A DNA stretch of 64,000 nt from Xylaria sp. FL1777 (Eukaryota; Ascomycota; Sordariomycetes; Xylariales; Xylariaceae), in NCBI GenBank assembly GCA_022578965.1, contig MU400591.1, positions 62,001 through 126,000 of the forward strand. The letters are read 5' to 3'. Below the pieces are notes generated by a model, which saw only the letters and a program-made list of their open reading frames with translations, was not told the origin of the DNA and did no database searches. The translations under genes and the position numbers were made by a program. Shown here one piece after another: positions 1 to 9,771 of this stretch; position 1 is the stretch's first letter, and every line of letters starts with the position of its first letter.

Positions 1-1216
1 ATTACATAATTCCCAAGACTCTATTTCAGGTATTGTGATAGTGCTGTAGTTATAATATCTGGGGTATGATTAACCATGTCTCTCCTTCAGGACCCCTTAT
101 TGGGTCTCTCAGGCTTGTAGACATTTTTGGTAGAATATTCACATAACAGCCACCGTGAACCACAATCCTCCATACTACCTAACGTCGTAAGAATATACTA
201 TAATGGAGCGCCACTATACTTACGTAAGGTATGTGAGCACATTTCTGTGCTACCTACTGATGACAATACCGGTCGAAGCATTGGAGGCGTTCACCGGAAA
301 TCGAAGCCAATCGGGTCGTCGTGAGGCGCTGTGCACCCTGAGCAGCACGTCAGCTATTTTATATGCTTGACCATGAAGATGAGAGATCCCGGTTACCCTT
401 AGCTTAGTGGCGGTTATGGTCACAATAACCTGAATCTACGACTGCTGGAGGACTTGGCGAAGATATCTGGGGTTTTCGTTCATTGCCGACTTCATGGTGG
501 GAGACACCAAGTTATTCGTCCTTGTCATTGATCACAGCGAATGCGAATTTTCTTGCCTACTCGTATGGTTAAGCATTCGCCGGCTCCCATGCAAGAATAT
601 AAAGTGACTTTTCCTAAATAGACAAATAGGAGAGGTCAATGGGTTAGGGTTACACGCGCTGAACGGGCTGAACACCTTGTGCTATCGTACTTCGATGAGA
701 CACTTAGACCGTACTACGCTGAACTGAGACCTATTGAGAATGTTTCGCGTATCCAGAAGTGAAGCTATTCAGCCCTCGCTTATCTGAGACATATTAGCGG
801 ACCTTAGAGGTTAGGAAGCCCGAACCAATTGTATATAGACTCAAGGACAGCCACCATGCCTGGCGCAAGCCCGGATGGGACCTTGGCAGCCATAAAAGAT
901 TGTTGTATTGTGAGTAGAGTCAATTCTCAAGTTCCAAGCCCTGTTGCATCAGCCCTTGTTATAGTTAGTCCGCCTGAAGTTTGTAACTACTGACGATCAC
1001 CCTGATTACCTCTTCATTCACCTCAGATGTCAAGATAGTAGCATTTGCACGCAAGCGGTAATTGCTTTTAAATTCAATGATTACGGTAGAAGGTAAATTT
1101 ATTAGTGGAAATTGCGCAAGGAAGGTTATAGAGTAGGTAGGTGCAAATGTACGATAAGGTAAACATGTACGAAAAATGGTATCTAAAACTCCAACATGAA
1201 TAGAACCGTGGCCCAA
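1..1216. other. Gene-free flank downstream of the FAD oxidoreductase
   Basis: Base composition is ordinary, but I found no frame with codon bias, domain or splice pattern that supports a gene. Short open frames at 127-324 (plus) and 965-1216 (minus) have no recognisable content. The second merely starts just past the stop codon of the oxidoreductase. Part of the right end is probably the 3' UTR of that gene. Confidence 0.5.
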
Positions 1217-2695
1217 TCAGCTAAATGACCAACCTCCAGTCTTACTAGTAAAGAAACCGTCAGGGTCGTATTTCGCCTTTATCTTTTGCAACTGCGGGTA
1301 TGTCGCAAACGACTTTAGAGCATCTTGGTCCGCATGCGCCTCGTTCAGGAATAAAGGTAAGCCCTGGGCATTCGGCGTCCCGGCTACAAGTTCCTTGAAG
1401 CTCTCCTGGATTTGGTTGTACTTTGTTGTACTGATTAGTGGGGGCGTCGTGAGAGTGTACTCGGCCCAAAACCACGGTCCATCGGGCATTTCCATGGCAT
1501 TGGAGCCCTGTGCTCGGCTCGCGTCCGTCAGACTCTTGGGCACGGGGTTGTAGTCGAGGTGGATATAGGTATAGTTCCCTTTGTTGTCCTGCGACCACTG
1601 ATGGAAACGTTCCCATGTCGTCCTGTAGCTATCGTCGTCGGCGCGGTGGACACCTATGCGGAACACGTTGTCTGCTCGGCTGAGCTGTGCCAGGTTGGGA
1701 AGCAGCAAGTTTGCCACCTGGGGGTATGTCTTCAGCCCTAGTGTATTCAGCAGGTGAGGGATTGCGGTGAAATTCGCATATGCATCCCCTGGGTCTTCAC
1801 CGTCGTAAACGAGGAACATGAGAGCGGCCTGATCTAGTCCGAGGTCTAGATCCGGTATCGACAAGATATTGTAATTCATTAAAAGGGCAGCTTTCGGGTC
1901 TGTGTTGTAGAGAATGAAGTCGCGAGTTGCGTTGAGAACCTGCTCACTATGATCCGACACGTATAGAAGGTTTCCGGCGTATAGAGTACCAATAGGTCGA
2001 CTTTGGACAGTATACTTCGTCACCACACCAAAGGCATTACCGCCCCCTCCGCGAAGGCCTAAGAAAAGATCCGGATTCTGTGTGTTGGTTGCCGTAACGA
2101 TGTCACCGCTGGGTAAGACGACTTCGAGTTCTCTGAAACCATCGCAAGCCATGCCGTACTGTGGTGATAGGTAGCTCATGCCTCCTCCAAGGGCCAAGCC
2201 AGTCCCAACGCCGTAGATGCGCCCACCAACTACCGTTCGGTTGAATTGCAGATAATAGTCGTACAGCTCACCCCAGCTACTTCCAGGCTCATATGTCGCA
2301 AGGGTCGTAGACGCATTGTAAGACTTACCGGTCATCTCGCTTAAGTCTATGAGAACACCATTCTCTACAGATGAGAATAAGTCATTGGTATTGTGACCAG
2401 CTGTCTTGATCGCGAATCGTGAACCAGTTGCTTTGATCGCCTTTAAGATTAGAGAAACATCCTGGGCATTTGCAGGGTAGACGACGCAAGCTGGGGCATG
2501 AGCATCAAGTTTCGTGTTCCAGTAGCTATTGCGGCTATTGATATATCGCGGATCGAGCTGGCTAACTGCGGCTTTCCCGATTCCCAGTGTGGAGGTGAGG
2601 TTTTGGCATGCGGCTGATGGGTCCTCTAGGCTGGAGAGACCGAACACGAGAGGGCTCAGGGATAGAGCAGCAGTAAGTAGTCGTAGGGACGACAT
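1217..2695 (-). CDS. Secreted FAD-linked oxidoreductase, berberine-bridge-enzyme-like (PCMH-type FAD domain)
   Basis: Single-exon frame of 492 residues from the ATG at 2695. An in-frame ATG lies 15 codons upstream (2740), but only the inner start gives a clean signal peptide (MSSLRLL...LSPLVFG), and a TATA box lies about 75 bp before it. Order: signal peptide, about 1-19; FAD_binding_4/PCMH domain, about 65-240, with TAGHN holding His101, the usual 8-alpha-histidyl FAD attachment site, and the glycine-rich segments GTGLALGGGMSYLS and LRGGGGNAFGVVTKY; substrate domain; C-terminal BBE motif KYDPDGFF. At least six N-glycosylation sequons (NLT, NAS, NRT, NAT, NFT, NYT) fit secretion. Tyr161 (GGRIYGVG) stands where bicovalent members carry the second FAD-linking Cys, so FAD is probably attached once. 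The family oxidises sugars, alcohols or secondary-metabolite intermediates with O2. The substrate is unknown and no biosynthetic cluster is visible nearby. Confidence 0.92.
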   Translation of the reverse strand: MSSLRLLTAALSLSPLVFGLSSLEDPSAACQNLTSTLGIGKAAVSQLDPRYINSRNSYWNTKLDAHAPACVVYPANAQDVSLILKAIKATGSRFAIKTAGHNTNDLFSSVENGVLIDLSEMTGKSYNASTTLATYEPGSSWGELYDYYLQFNRTVVGGRIYGVGTGLALGGGMSYLSPQYGMACDGFRELEVVLPSGDIVTATNTQNPDLFLGLRGGGGNAFGVVTKYTVQSRPIGTLYAGNLLYVSDHSEQVLNATRDFILYNTDPKAALLMNYNILSIPDLDLGLDQAALMFLVYDGEDPGDAYANFTAIPHLLNTLGLKTYPQVANLLLPNLAQLSRADNVFRIGVHRADDDSYRTTWERFHQWSQDNKGNYTYIHLDYNPVPKSLTDASRAQGSNAMEMPDGPWFWAEYTLTTPPLISTTKYNQIQESFKELVAGTPNAQGLPLFLNEAHADQDALKSFATYPQLQKIKAKYDPDGFFTSKTGGWSFS

Positions 2696-2768
2696 GGTGA
2701 GGGGTTTGGGGGTATGGTGAAGCTCTGCCGGGAATTTCATATTTCGGACTCACCACAACATCTGGTTC

Positions 2769-2775
2769 TTATATA
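2769..2775 (-). promoter_or_regulatory. TATA box of the FAD oxidoreductase gene
   Basis: TATATAA on the minus strand, about 75 bp upstream of the ATG at 2695 and only about 30 bp upstream of the ATG at 2740. With a transcription start 25-40 bp downstream of the box, the mRNA would begin near 2740 and leave a short leader before 2695. This supports the inner start codon. Confidence 0.5.
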
Positions 2776-3529
2776 GACATCTACCTAGGTATATTCCAAG
2801 CTTCTGCAGCTAGATCTGGGGCCGTATGACAAACCCCAGGCTTTCTTCTTCGGCCATAGGCCATCCATGTTCATATGAGTAAGAAGAGTGACTCTATCGA
2901 GTGGGCACATCGCGTCTATGCTAGTTCCCGGCTGAAAAAGAGTTTTTCATGCGGGTGCGGCGTTTCCGTTCCCATCATCACCACCGCTCCTCTTAGATGA
3001 ATACGCTAAGGTCATTTCCACACGTATTAGTAGGCGGATATCCCGAGGCACCTTGTTTTTTCAGCTTTACATATCACCGCCGATCACGTGTAGTGTATTA
3101 GCAAGACAGGAAGCAAGGCAATTCAGCTTGCAATCAGGGTTTGCTCCCGCCAAGCCTGGTCAAGGAGATGTCTGTTGTCGACCCATGATACCTGTCATCA
3201 CATCGTGGCAGTTTTTCTAGTCGATCAGTGGACCGTATTATCGGTAGACCCAGGAGTATCTGCAAGCACAAGGGAGCGAGGAGAGAAAGCAAAACATGAC
3301 ATTTGGAGTTGAGACTAATAAGAGATGGGTGGCTGACTATAAGATTGGATGATGGATGAAGTGTCCGTATGTAGATACACTCAGCTGCGTGTAACCCAAG
3401 ATACCGTAGGTATGGTAATATAGCATAGTAGGTAGACACTATTGGACCATAGTACTTATACTATTGGCTGTACTTACTGGTACTTATCTAACCTCATGAG
3501 GGTACCTAACATACCTAAAGTATCGGTAA
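2776..3529. other. Intergenic region with TACCTA/TAGGTA words
   Basis: Upstream region of the FAD oxidoreductase. A 101-codon open frame on the minus strand (3134-3439) has no domain and I do not treat it as a gene. The right part (about 3400-3529) is dense in TACCTA, TAGGTA and GGTACC words, which also occur around 3841-3870 and 6638-6900. Confidence 0.4.
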
Positions 3530-3572
3530 GTACCGTAGCGCGCCAGGCCAGTTTTTTGACAAGGTGTTAGGT
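3530..3572 (+). repeat. Left terminal inverted repeat of the MITE-like element
   Basis: Begins GTACCGTAGCGCGCC and runs through TTTTTTGACAAGGTG. It is the reverse complement of 3801-3843 apart from A versus G and T versus C at two sites. Confidence 0.85.
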
Positions 3573-3800
3573 GGTATATTGAGCCTTAGAAACGATTAAT
3601 AATTTTTTGCCAGCTCACACTAACTAATTACGGCCCGAAGGGCAATAGCAGGTAGTATAAAATAATACCTAACACTTAAAAAAACAAAACGCAAGTTGTT
3701 AAAGTAAAGGTACGGTATTTCATTCCAAACTACGTAGCACTAACTACTTATTCCAAACATCACTCATTTATAGACTAACTAAGTCTGGCAATACAAGTCT

Positions 3801-3843
3801 ACCTAGCACCTTGTCAAAAAACCGGCCTGGCGCGCTACGGTAC
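3801..3843 (-). repeat. Right terminal inverted repeat of the MITE-like element
   Basis: Reverse-complement partner of 3530-3572. It retains G/C at both positions where the left copy has A/T. Confidence 0.85.
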
Positions 3844-4073
3844 CTAGTATACTTAGGTACCTACCTAATAATGATTCTGCCGACGCTCTCCGCCAAAATT
3901 TCCCATCCATGATCCTGTCAACCCCCACCAAATCTGAAATTCAGAGAGAAACAACCCCACCATCAGATGAAGACCAAGAATACCACTTCTATCCAGTGTC
4001 GCCCCTACTACTATCGGTGTCCATCAGCTGTGTAGTCGCACGAAGCACGCATGATAACATTATTCTAAACAAT

Positions 4074-5489
4074 ATGGCGACCGTAGAAGATGCGCAGAGC
4101 CCGGCGCCAGTACCTGGACCTGACAATATGGAACCTTCGACCACCGAGTCAACACCGTCTAAGCCGATACACGCCTTAATCCTCGATGCTGGCCCCCTCA
4201 TCAAGAACGATCCCCCTGTGAGCACTCTACTTGCCCAAGCGCACGATCTCTATACTATTCCATCTGTTGTGTCCGAGATCCGTGACGCTGCGACGCGATC
4301 GCGCGTCGAGACCACCCTCCTCCCCTTCCTCAAACTACGATCTCCAAGGCCCGCAAGCATTAAATTCATCGTCGACTTTGCCCGCCGCACCGGTGACCTT
4401 GATGTCCTCAGTAAGCCAGATATTCATCTTATGGCTCTAGCCTACGAACTGGAGTGTGAGATGAACGGAGGCGATTGGCGCCTACGGAAGACCCCTGGCC
4501 AGAAGGGAGTGAACGGGAAGTCTCCCGCACAATTGGAGAAGGAGAAAGAAGAAGGATCGAAAGACCCTGAATCTCCTAATGAGGTGCCAGTTGAAGAATC
4601 ACAAAACATAGAAGAATCAGCAAAGGTCGAGGAGAATATAACAGAAGAGGTACCCGCGTTACACCCTGTGGAGGCTGCAGCCTCGTCGATAGAACAGGCA
4701 CAACCTACCATAGAGCAAGAAAATATCACCGAAACACTCGAGTCTCTAAGCTTAGAACAGTCAGCAACTCCTACAGTCCACTTCGCCACAGAAGACATAA
4801 CGATAGACGAAGCTCAGGTACAGGGGGGAGAAGAGGAAGAGGACGACGACAACGACGAGGAAGGCTGGATCACCCCTTCGAACCTCAAGAAACACCAAGT
4901 CAAAGACCAACTGGTGCAACCAGAGCAGCCCGTCCAGCGGGTTCTAAAAGTAGCGCTCCTCACATCCGACTATGCCATGCAAAACGTCATGCTACGGATA
5001 AACCTCAACCTCGTATCCTCAGGCCTAGCACGGATCACGCGCGTCAAGACATGGGTACTCCGGTGCCACGGCTGCTTCCAGATAACGCGTGACACGTCCA
5101 AGCAATTCTGCCCGCGCTGCGGCCAGCCGACGCTAACGCGCGTGAGCTGCTCTACAGACCAGGCGGGTAACTTCAATATCTATCTCAAGAAGAACTTCCA
5201 GTGGAACAACCGGGGCAACGTGTATAGTGTGCCGAAGCCCGTGCACGGCTCGGCGAACGGAAAGGCGAGGGGGCCGGGAGGTGGGAAGAACGGCTGGGGA
5301 CGGGAGCTCATTTTCGCCGAAGACCAGAAGGAGTACGAGAGGAAGTCCACCGAGCAGCGCAGGACAAAACAGAGGGACCTCATGGACGATGATTACTTAC
5401 CTAGTATTCTAAGTGGAAACAGACAATCTGGTCCCGGGAAGATACGGGTCGGTGCCGGGCGGAATATTAACTCGAGGAAGAGGTTTTAA
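4074..5489 (+). CDS. NOB1: NOB1, 20S pre-rRNA D-site endonuclease (PIN domain plus zinc ribbon)
   Basis: Nob1 cuts 20S pre-rRNA at site D in cytoplasmic pre-40S particles to give mature 18S rRNA. Numbering is from the ATG at 4074 (471 aa), chosen for its strong context (A at -3, G at +4). The frame stays open to an ATG at 3909 with poor context, but the extra 55 residues look like leader sequence. The PIN domain at about 30-140 has ILDAGPLI (Asp38), VVSEIRD (Glu68), TGDLD (Asp108) and KPDIHLMALAYELE (Asp116), the four-carboxylate metal site. A low-complexity acidic linker, about 150-265, is followed by EEGWITPSN, typical of Nob1. The zinc ribbon is Cys331-X2-Cys334-X11-Cys346-X2-Cys349. The basic C-terminus with GKNGWGRE and DDDYLP is family-typical. 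Length matches fungal Nob1 and no intron is needed. It is convergent with NOP10. Confidence 0.96.
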   Translation: MATVEDAQSPAPVPGPDNMEPSTTESTPSKPIHALILDAGPLIKNDPPVSTLLAQAHDLYTIPSVVSEIRDAATRSRVETTLLPFLKLRSPRPASIKFIVDFARRTGDLDVLSKPDIHLMALAYELECEMNGGDWRLRKTPGQKGVNGKSPAQLEKEKEEGSKDPESPNEVPVEESQNIEESAKVEENITEEVPALHPVEAAASSIEQAQPTIEQENITETLESLSLEQSATPTVHFATEDITIDEAQVQGGEEEEDDDNDEEGWITPSNLKKHQVKDQLVQPEQPVQRVLKVALLTSDYAMQNVMLRINLNLVSSGLARITRVKTWVLRCHGCFQITRDTSKQFCPRCGQPTLTRVSCSTDQAGNFNIYLKKNFQWNNRGNVYSVPKPVHGSANGKARGPGGGKNGWGRELIFAEDQKEYERKSTEQRRTKQRDLMDDDYLPSILSGNRQSGPGKIRVGAGRNINSRKRF

Positions 5490-5864
5490 AATATAGGCAC
5501 ATAGCACAATTAAAATAGCGTGATACCAGGAAGCGTTGGTTTCTTTATTTTTGACTGCTCTGGTGACATGGCCGGCCGATATGGGGCTGTAAGCCTCGCT
5601 ACATTCGCGGCTCCTCGGCTTCTTGCTAGGATTTTGCCCATCATAGGACCAAGCACTGAAGTCCCGGGGGTTCTAGTCCCTAGCATTAGCCAGACACATC
5701 CAGACACATTTCCAAGACGATATTTCCCAAACAGCTTTTATCCCCGCACGCCGTAAACGCCAGCCGATAATTCGTGTCAAGTCGATAAATGCTCACATGC
5801 CAACACGGAGCCATTAGCATCCTTCAATCCGTTTATTTCACGCTCGGTCCATCGATTCGATTCA
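5490..5864. other. Convergent intergenic region between NOB1 and NOP10
   Basis: A 375-bp tail-to-tail spacer that should hold the 3' UTRs and poly(A) sites of both genes. Short open frames on both strands here show no domain or codon signal. Confidence 0.5.
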
Positions 5865-6282
5865 TTATTGGTTCTCAGCGACCTTATTCTCTACAAAAGG
5901 AAGTATATGTTAGCGCGTAGCTCAAATATCAGGTGAATCAAAAAATTGTCCTATACGACTCTCACGCAGAAATACGGACGGACTACGAAGGTAATAAGTG
6001 AGCGAGTAAACTAGACATACTCTGCTGCGTCAACAGCAGCCCGAAGCGCTTCTTCAGCGTCACGCGCTGGCGCGACCACTTGTCGTCGGGCGAGAAACGG
6101 GCTGGGTGGGCGGACTTGGTGACGGTGCCGTTGAGGACCTTCTTGAGCGTGTAGATGCGCCTGGTTATGTTTTCATATCTGTCAGTATTTCTTCTCTGTG
6201 TCTTTGAGCGGTCCGCGAGGTTGGGACTTGGGTGGGCTGTTACTGACTTGCCGCTCTCGTCGGGGGTGTACATTAAATGCAT
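5865..6282 (-). CDS. NOP10: NOP10, H/ACA box snoRNP subunit (three exons)
   Basis: Nop10 binds the Cbf5/dyskerin pseudouridine synthase in H/ACA snoRNPs, which pseudouridylate rRNA and snRNA. Exons on the minus strand are 6282-6248, 6160-6021 and 5890-5865. Intron 1 (6247-6161, 87 bp) runs GTCAGT...ACCAG with TACTGAC as branch site, and joins [12 protein letters not shown] to [11 protein letters not shown]. Intron 2 (6020-5891, 130 bp) runs GTATGT...TGTAG and adds a short tail before TAA. The 66-aa product carries the family's signature stretches [24 protein letters not shown] and [11 protein letters not shown]; homologues have about 58-65 residues. Intron 1 is a multiple of three without an in-frame stop, so an unspliced reading gives a misleading longer protein with a foreign insert. 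The splice model is my inference; the family assignment is secure. Confidence 0.95.
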
Positions 6283-7323
6283 TTTGTCGGGTTGGGGGCT
6301 TGTTGTTCTGGGGGCTGTCGGTCGCTAGGAACGATTGCGGTGCAGGAGTCGCTGTGGATGTAGTACTAATGAGCGTCGTGGCTGTTGGTGGTGGGTGTGG
6401 TGCCAAATTCCCAATTCGGGTGTAAGGTGTATGGATATCGTGAAGGTGTTTGGTGGTGGTGGTGCTTCGTTCCGACTTGCAGCTTCGAAATTATTTTTCG
6501 ATGCTGGCTATCAATGCGTGATACAATTGGCTGACGTGCTGGGATGTGGGGGTAATTCTAAAAGTGGACCTATTCGCCAAGGCAAGCTCCTGCATCTCTA
6601 TCTCCATCTCTATCTACATATCTACATCACCTTCCTCCCTAGGTACCTATTTACCCAAGTACCTAAGGCAGGAGATACCAAGATGTCGCTTTCAATGCGG
6701 CCTGGATCTTGAAAGAACCACCTCTGTATCTTTTATATGCGCAGTAACTACCTACAGTGCTCAGGCGTGAGTGCTTCGTAAGATGGCCGGTACTTACATT
6801 GATGGCAATGCGAGTCCCAGAGTACCTACTCGGTATTCCACGAAGCTTCCTTCAACAGACATCGCTTGTCGAGGTACCTACTTCAGGAACCTACCTACTT
6901 ACTCGAGGAGCTCACTTCAGGAAGTGTCGTCTAATTCCATTTACAGCGGGAAGGTACAAGTAACGGCGTGGTCTGCCTGTAAACACTCCTCGCCGAGGAG
7001 AGGATAAGTCCCGTATCCCATCCCTTCTACAACATCTACAACATCTTCTGCAACATCGAGTACTACCTCCAATTCCTAGCTGTCTGTACACTTCTTTTTG
7101 CCTCCCTATCAACTCGGACCCAGTATCTCGGAATTTAGGCGTCCTTGACACTCGATATTCTGCCTTCATCGGTAGCTGTAACGCACCTATTGACGTATGC
7201 TACTATCATCACTCGGGCACTCACCTCAACTAACGCTGCCTGGCTATTGTTGTTTTCTTCTCCAAATTCCCCGACTTTTCCTGTCCCGTCGTCCGTGAAG
7301 ACTAATAACAATTGTACTTCAAC
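6283..7323. other. Divergent promoter region between NOP10 and the 7.3-kb gene
   Basis: About 1.04 kb with no supported gene. Open frames near 6335-6963 lack codon bias and domains. The stretch 6638-6910 is full of TACCTA/TAGGTA words. A frame starting at 6406 (minus) overlaps the first NOP10 exon in another register and could act as an upstream reading frame only if transcription starts that far out. Confidence 0.4.
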
Positions 7324-9078
7324 ATGGCATCAGCATCTGATCTGGAATACCCCGTGGGCGCCTTCATGGCTTATTGGACAACTGCTTGCAACTCTGGTCG
7401 CCGGCCTGCAAACTCGGAGACCCTTCTAGAAGAGATGCGAGAAAAGATTATCTCCGTATTCGATGACGATTCGCTTACTCAGGACGGGTCGATGCCAACA
7501 AGTACTCTCGAAAACGGTTTCCACTCTAGAGAACAGCCTCCCGTCACTGTTAGCCCATCAGTACGGCCGGCGAGATTACTGTTCCACGGCGCTCTGACAA
7601 CCTGTGTCCCCTTCACTCACTTCTCCGAGTTCCCGGCCAACGTCAACAGGGACATCATCCAAGTAGCAGGGTTGCACATCCGTGAACTATGGCCCGACGC
7701 CCATACTCGTGCCTTAAAGCGACACCTTCTAGGCCCGCGTTTCGAAAACTCATGGCTGCCCGAGTATGAAATCATGAGCTGGCTGGGGTCATTAGAATTG
7801 AACATGGAAAGTGTAGACCTGAATGTGCTAACGAGGTTATCTGATGAGTTGTACCTCAGTTCATCTGGACCATCAGTAAGTGCCTAGAATTAACAAAGAA
7901 TAGTCATATCAAGCAGCCTTGCTTTTTCGATTTCTTTTCTCTGACAGATACAGCGAACCCTGTTGCATGAGCCTTCGCCGGCAGACTCGATCTTGCCCTA
8001 TCTCACAGCCACCCCGGGCAAACATTCCTTCAAAGACCTCCGTAGCCTTCTTATAAAGGCGCATAAAGAGGGTCGTTTCCTTCAGACGGTACCCGAGGCA
8101 GTGGCCCATATTTGGTCTTTCACTAATGGACACACACCGTGGATTATTTCCATTCCTGTAATTGCCGCAATCATAAGCCTAATGACAAATCCGAAGAGGC
8201 CATCTACAAAACAAGACGATGTCACCGACCAGGATGGCGATATCACCTGGTGCTTAGACCTACTTCGGAATTTCTGTCGCGAAATATCCCCTTCAAACAG
8301 AAGACGAGATTTATACTTCTCGCTCGATTCTTTCTACAATAATTGGACATACCTCAGTTTCATGTTCACCTTTTATCAAGTAGACGGACCTCATACCTCT
8401 GCTTCTCAAATGGAGCCAATTTCAACGCATTCCGGTTTGAGATGTGATCGTGGGACGTTCAAGACCTGTGATCTCGGCACATTTTCTGAAGCGCGCATTC
8501 TGGTCTCTGCTAGAATTTCACCTCCTAAAGGAACAGGCGGTCTGCCGGATTACCCCTCACCAAGTGTTGTTGGGGTCATCCTTACGGACATATCCCATCA
8601 ACCTATCTATGCGACAACACAGGATTATGAAGATCGGGAGCTGATAACGACTCCTGACAATTGCGGCGTTACTCTCTTTCTAAACTTAATGTGGAATCAT
8701 TTCTATATATGGGGGATTAGATGGGCCCGATGCTTAGATTACTTGGCTAGTTGTCTTGAGATCAGGGTAAGCTTAACAGTAGAAAGCCCAGTTTACAAGA
8801 GGGTCTTGAGTTAACATTGCTCTTAGTGTGAGAGCTTGGCGGCTTATTTTAGTATCCATCGAATTCCCCGCGGATCGTCTGAGTCAGGACACGCCGATGT
8901 TCACAGGGGGCTGGCTGTGTTTTTGCACCTACTCAATAAGTTTCGTAAACTGATTGATACGACACCTAAATCGCTTCAGCAAATGAAGATGGAATGGATG
9001 GAGACCTTTTCGGAAACATATGCATACTCCAGTCCCTCTCTCGTTGCAGATCAGCGAGCACTGCTTTTTGAGAACTAG
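7324..9078 (+). CDS. Unrecognised three-exon gene, frame closed by a probable nonsense mutation
   Basis: I do not recognise the family. Model: exons 7324-7875, 7948-8766 and 8827-9078, 540 residues. The ATG at 7324 has A at -3 and G at +4. Intron 1 (7876-7947) is GTAAGT...CTGACAG; intron 2 (8767-8826) is GTAAGC...CTCTTAG with a GTTAAC branch site. Both fall between codons and remove in-frame stops. There is no signal peptide. One hydrophobic segment (WIISIPVIAAIISLM) and another near CGVTLFLNLMWNHFYIWG could be membrane or core helices. The rest is mixed, with several Trp and Cys. The frame ends at TAG (9076-9078), but open sequence, a splice donor, branch site and acceptor continue beyond it (next entry), so the encoded protein is probably truncated. 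The splice model is fairly secure; function is unknown. Confidence 0.7.
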
Positions 9079-9267
9079 GAAAAGCTTACTGCTCATGCTC
9101 ATGGTTTGCACACGAGGCTGGTGGATCGAATAGATGAGATGCAGAGAGATATCGAGTTTATGCAGCGCCAGGTAAGTCTCACATGATTTCTTAAAACGTA
9201 GAGGCAATTATATGCTGACCGGCTTATTATATAGATTGTTAACACGCACCTCCTAGCACGAAATTGA
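9079..9267 (+). pseudogene. Orphaned C-terminal tail of the 7.3-kb gene beyond an in-frame TAG
   Basis: Right after TAG the same frame stays open through 9171, encoding a charged, helix-prone stretch (ending RIDEMQRDIEFMQRQ). It then meets a consensus donor GTAAGT; an intron at 9172-9234 with the branch site GCTGAC and acceptor TATAG; and a final exon at 9235-9267 ending in TGA. If the TAG were read as CAG the protein would have 582 residues. CAG to TAG is a CpA-to-TpA change, the type made by RIP. A genuine gene end followed by chance open frame plus perfect splice signals is less likely. Confidence 0.6.
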
Positions 9268-9771
9268 AAGCTATCATTCGATGGGACAAGCGAGAACCAA
9301 ATAGGCATTACGGTACTACATCCTGGTTATTATATATCTAGAGTTACAAAATTAGCTTAGCTTTAGCGAGTGAGAATAGTAATTCGTATAGCGGTGTTAA
9401 ACATATTCAATTCGAAGGCTTCTGCAGATCCTATCATTTTATTCTTCTCAATCTCAAATAGCTACATAACCTCCTTCCGCTATCCTAGACATGGCCACTT
9501 GCCAGAGTAAGGCTGAACCTATTGCAAACGTTAACCCAACCCAAGCAAATAAGTGGACTTTTAATGTATAGAAATGTTAAAAGACTACTGGTGAGTATCT
9601 AAAAAGCAGATAGTTCAATTCACTCATTCTCCATCAGATTATCTTGCCAAGTTTACAGCTCTTTGCAGCAAGTTGGCATGCATTGTTCCTTTCATCCTGA
9701 TCGAAATAGCCATCTCATTTCGACATCACGATGCTTTACGTCGTCGGCCCATCGCATAGACTCGCTTGCCC
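9268..9771. other. Intergenic region
   Basis: No supported gene. A 26-codon frame starting ATGGCCACTTGCC at 9491 ends at a TAG and is followed after about 20 bp by a donor-like GTGAGT. It may be a scrap of a decayed exon, but it is too short to assign. Confidence 0.35.

Larger units (their letters stand above)
3530..3843. mobile_element. MITE-like element with 43-bp terminal inverted repeats
   Basis: Positions 3530-3572 and 3801-3843 are inverted copies over 43 bp with two mismatches, both transitions. The ends read TA-CCGTAGCGCGCC on the left and GGCGCGCTACGG-TA on the right, so a TA dinucleotide flanks the repeats, as for Tc1/mariner-type insertions. The interior of about 230 bp is A/T-rich and has no coding frame. 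The element ends about 230 bp before the preferred NOB1 start, so it lies in that gene's promoter or leader region. I assign it to no named family. Confidence 0.75.

Noticed and set aside
965..1216. 83-codon minus-strand frame just downstream of the FAD oxidoreductase
   Set aside because: No domain, no codon bias and no promoter space. It starts right behind the stop codon of a complete gene.
3134..3439. 101-codon minus-strand frame in the oxidoreductase promoter region
   Set aside because: No recognisable domain, and composition like the surrounding intergenic DNA with TACCTA words.
6182..6406. 74-codon proline/threonine-rich frame overlapping NOP10 exon 1
   Set aside because: It is in another register over a region explained by NOP10 exon 1 and intron 1, and it is low-complexity.
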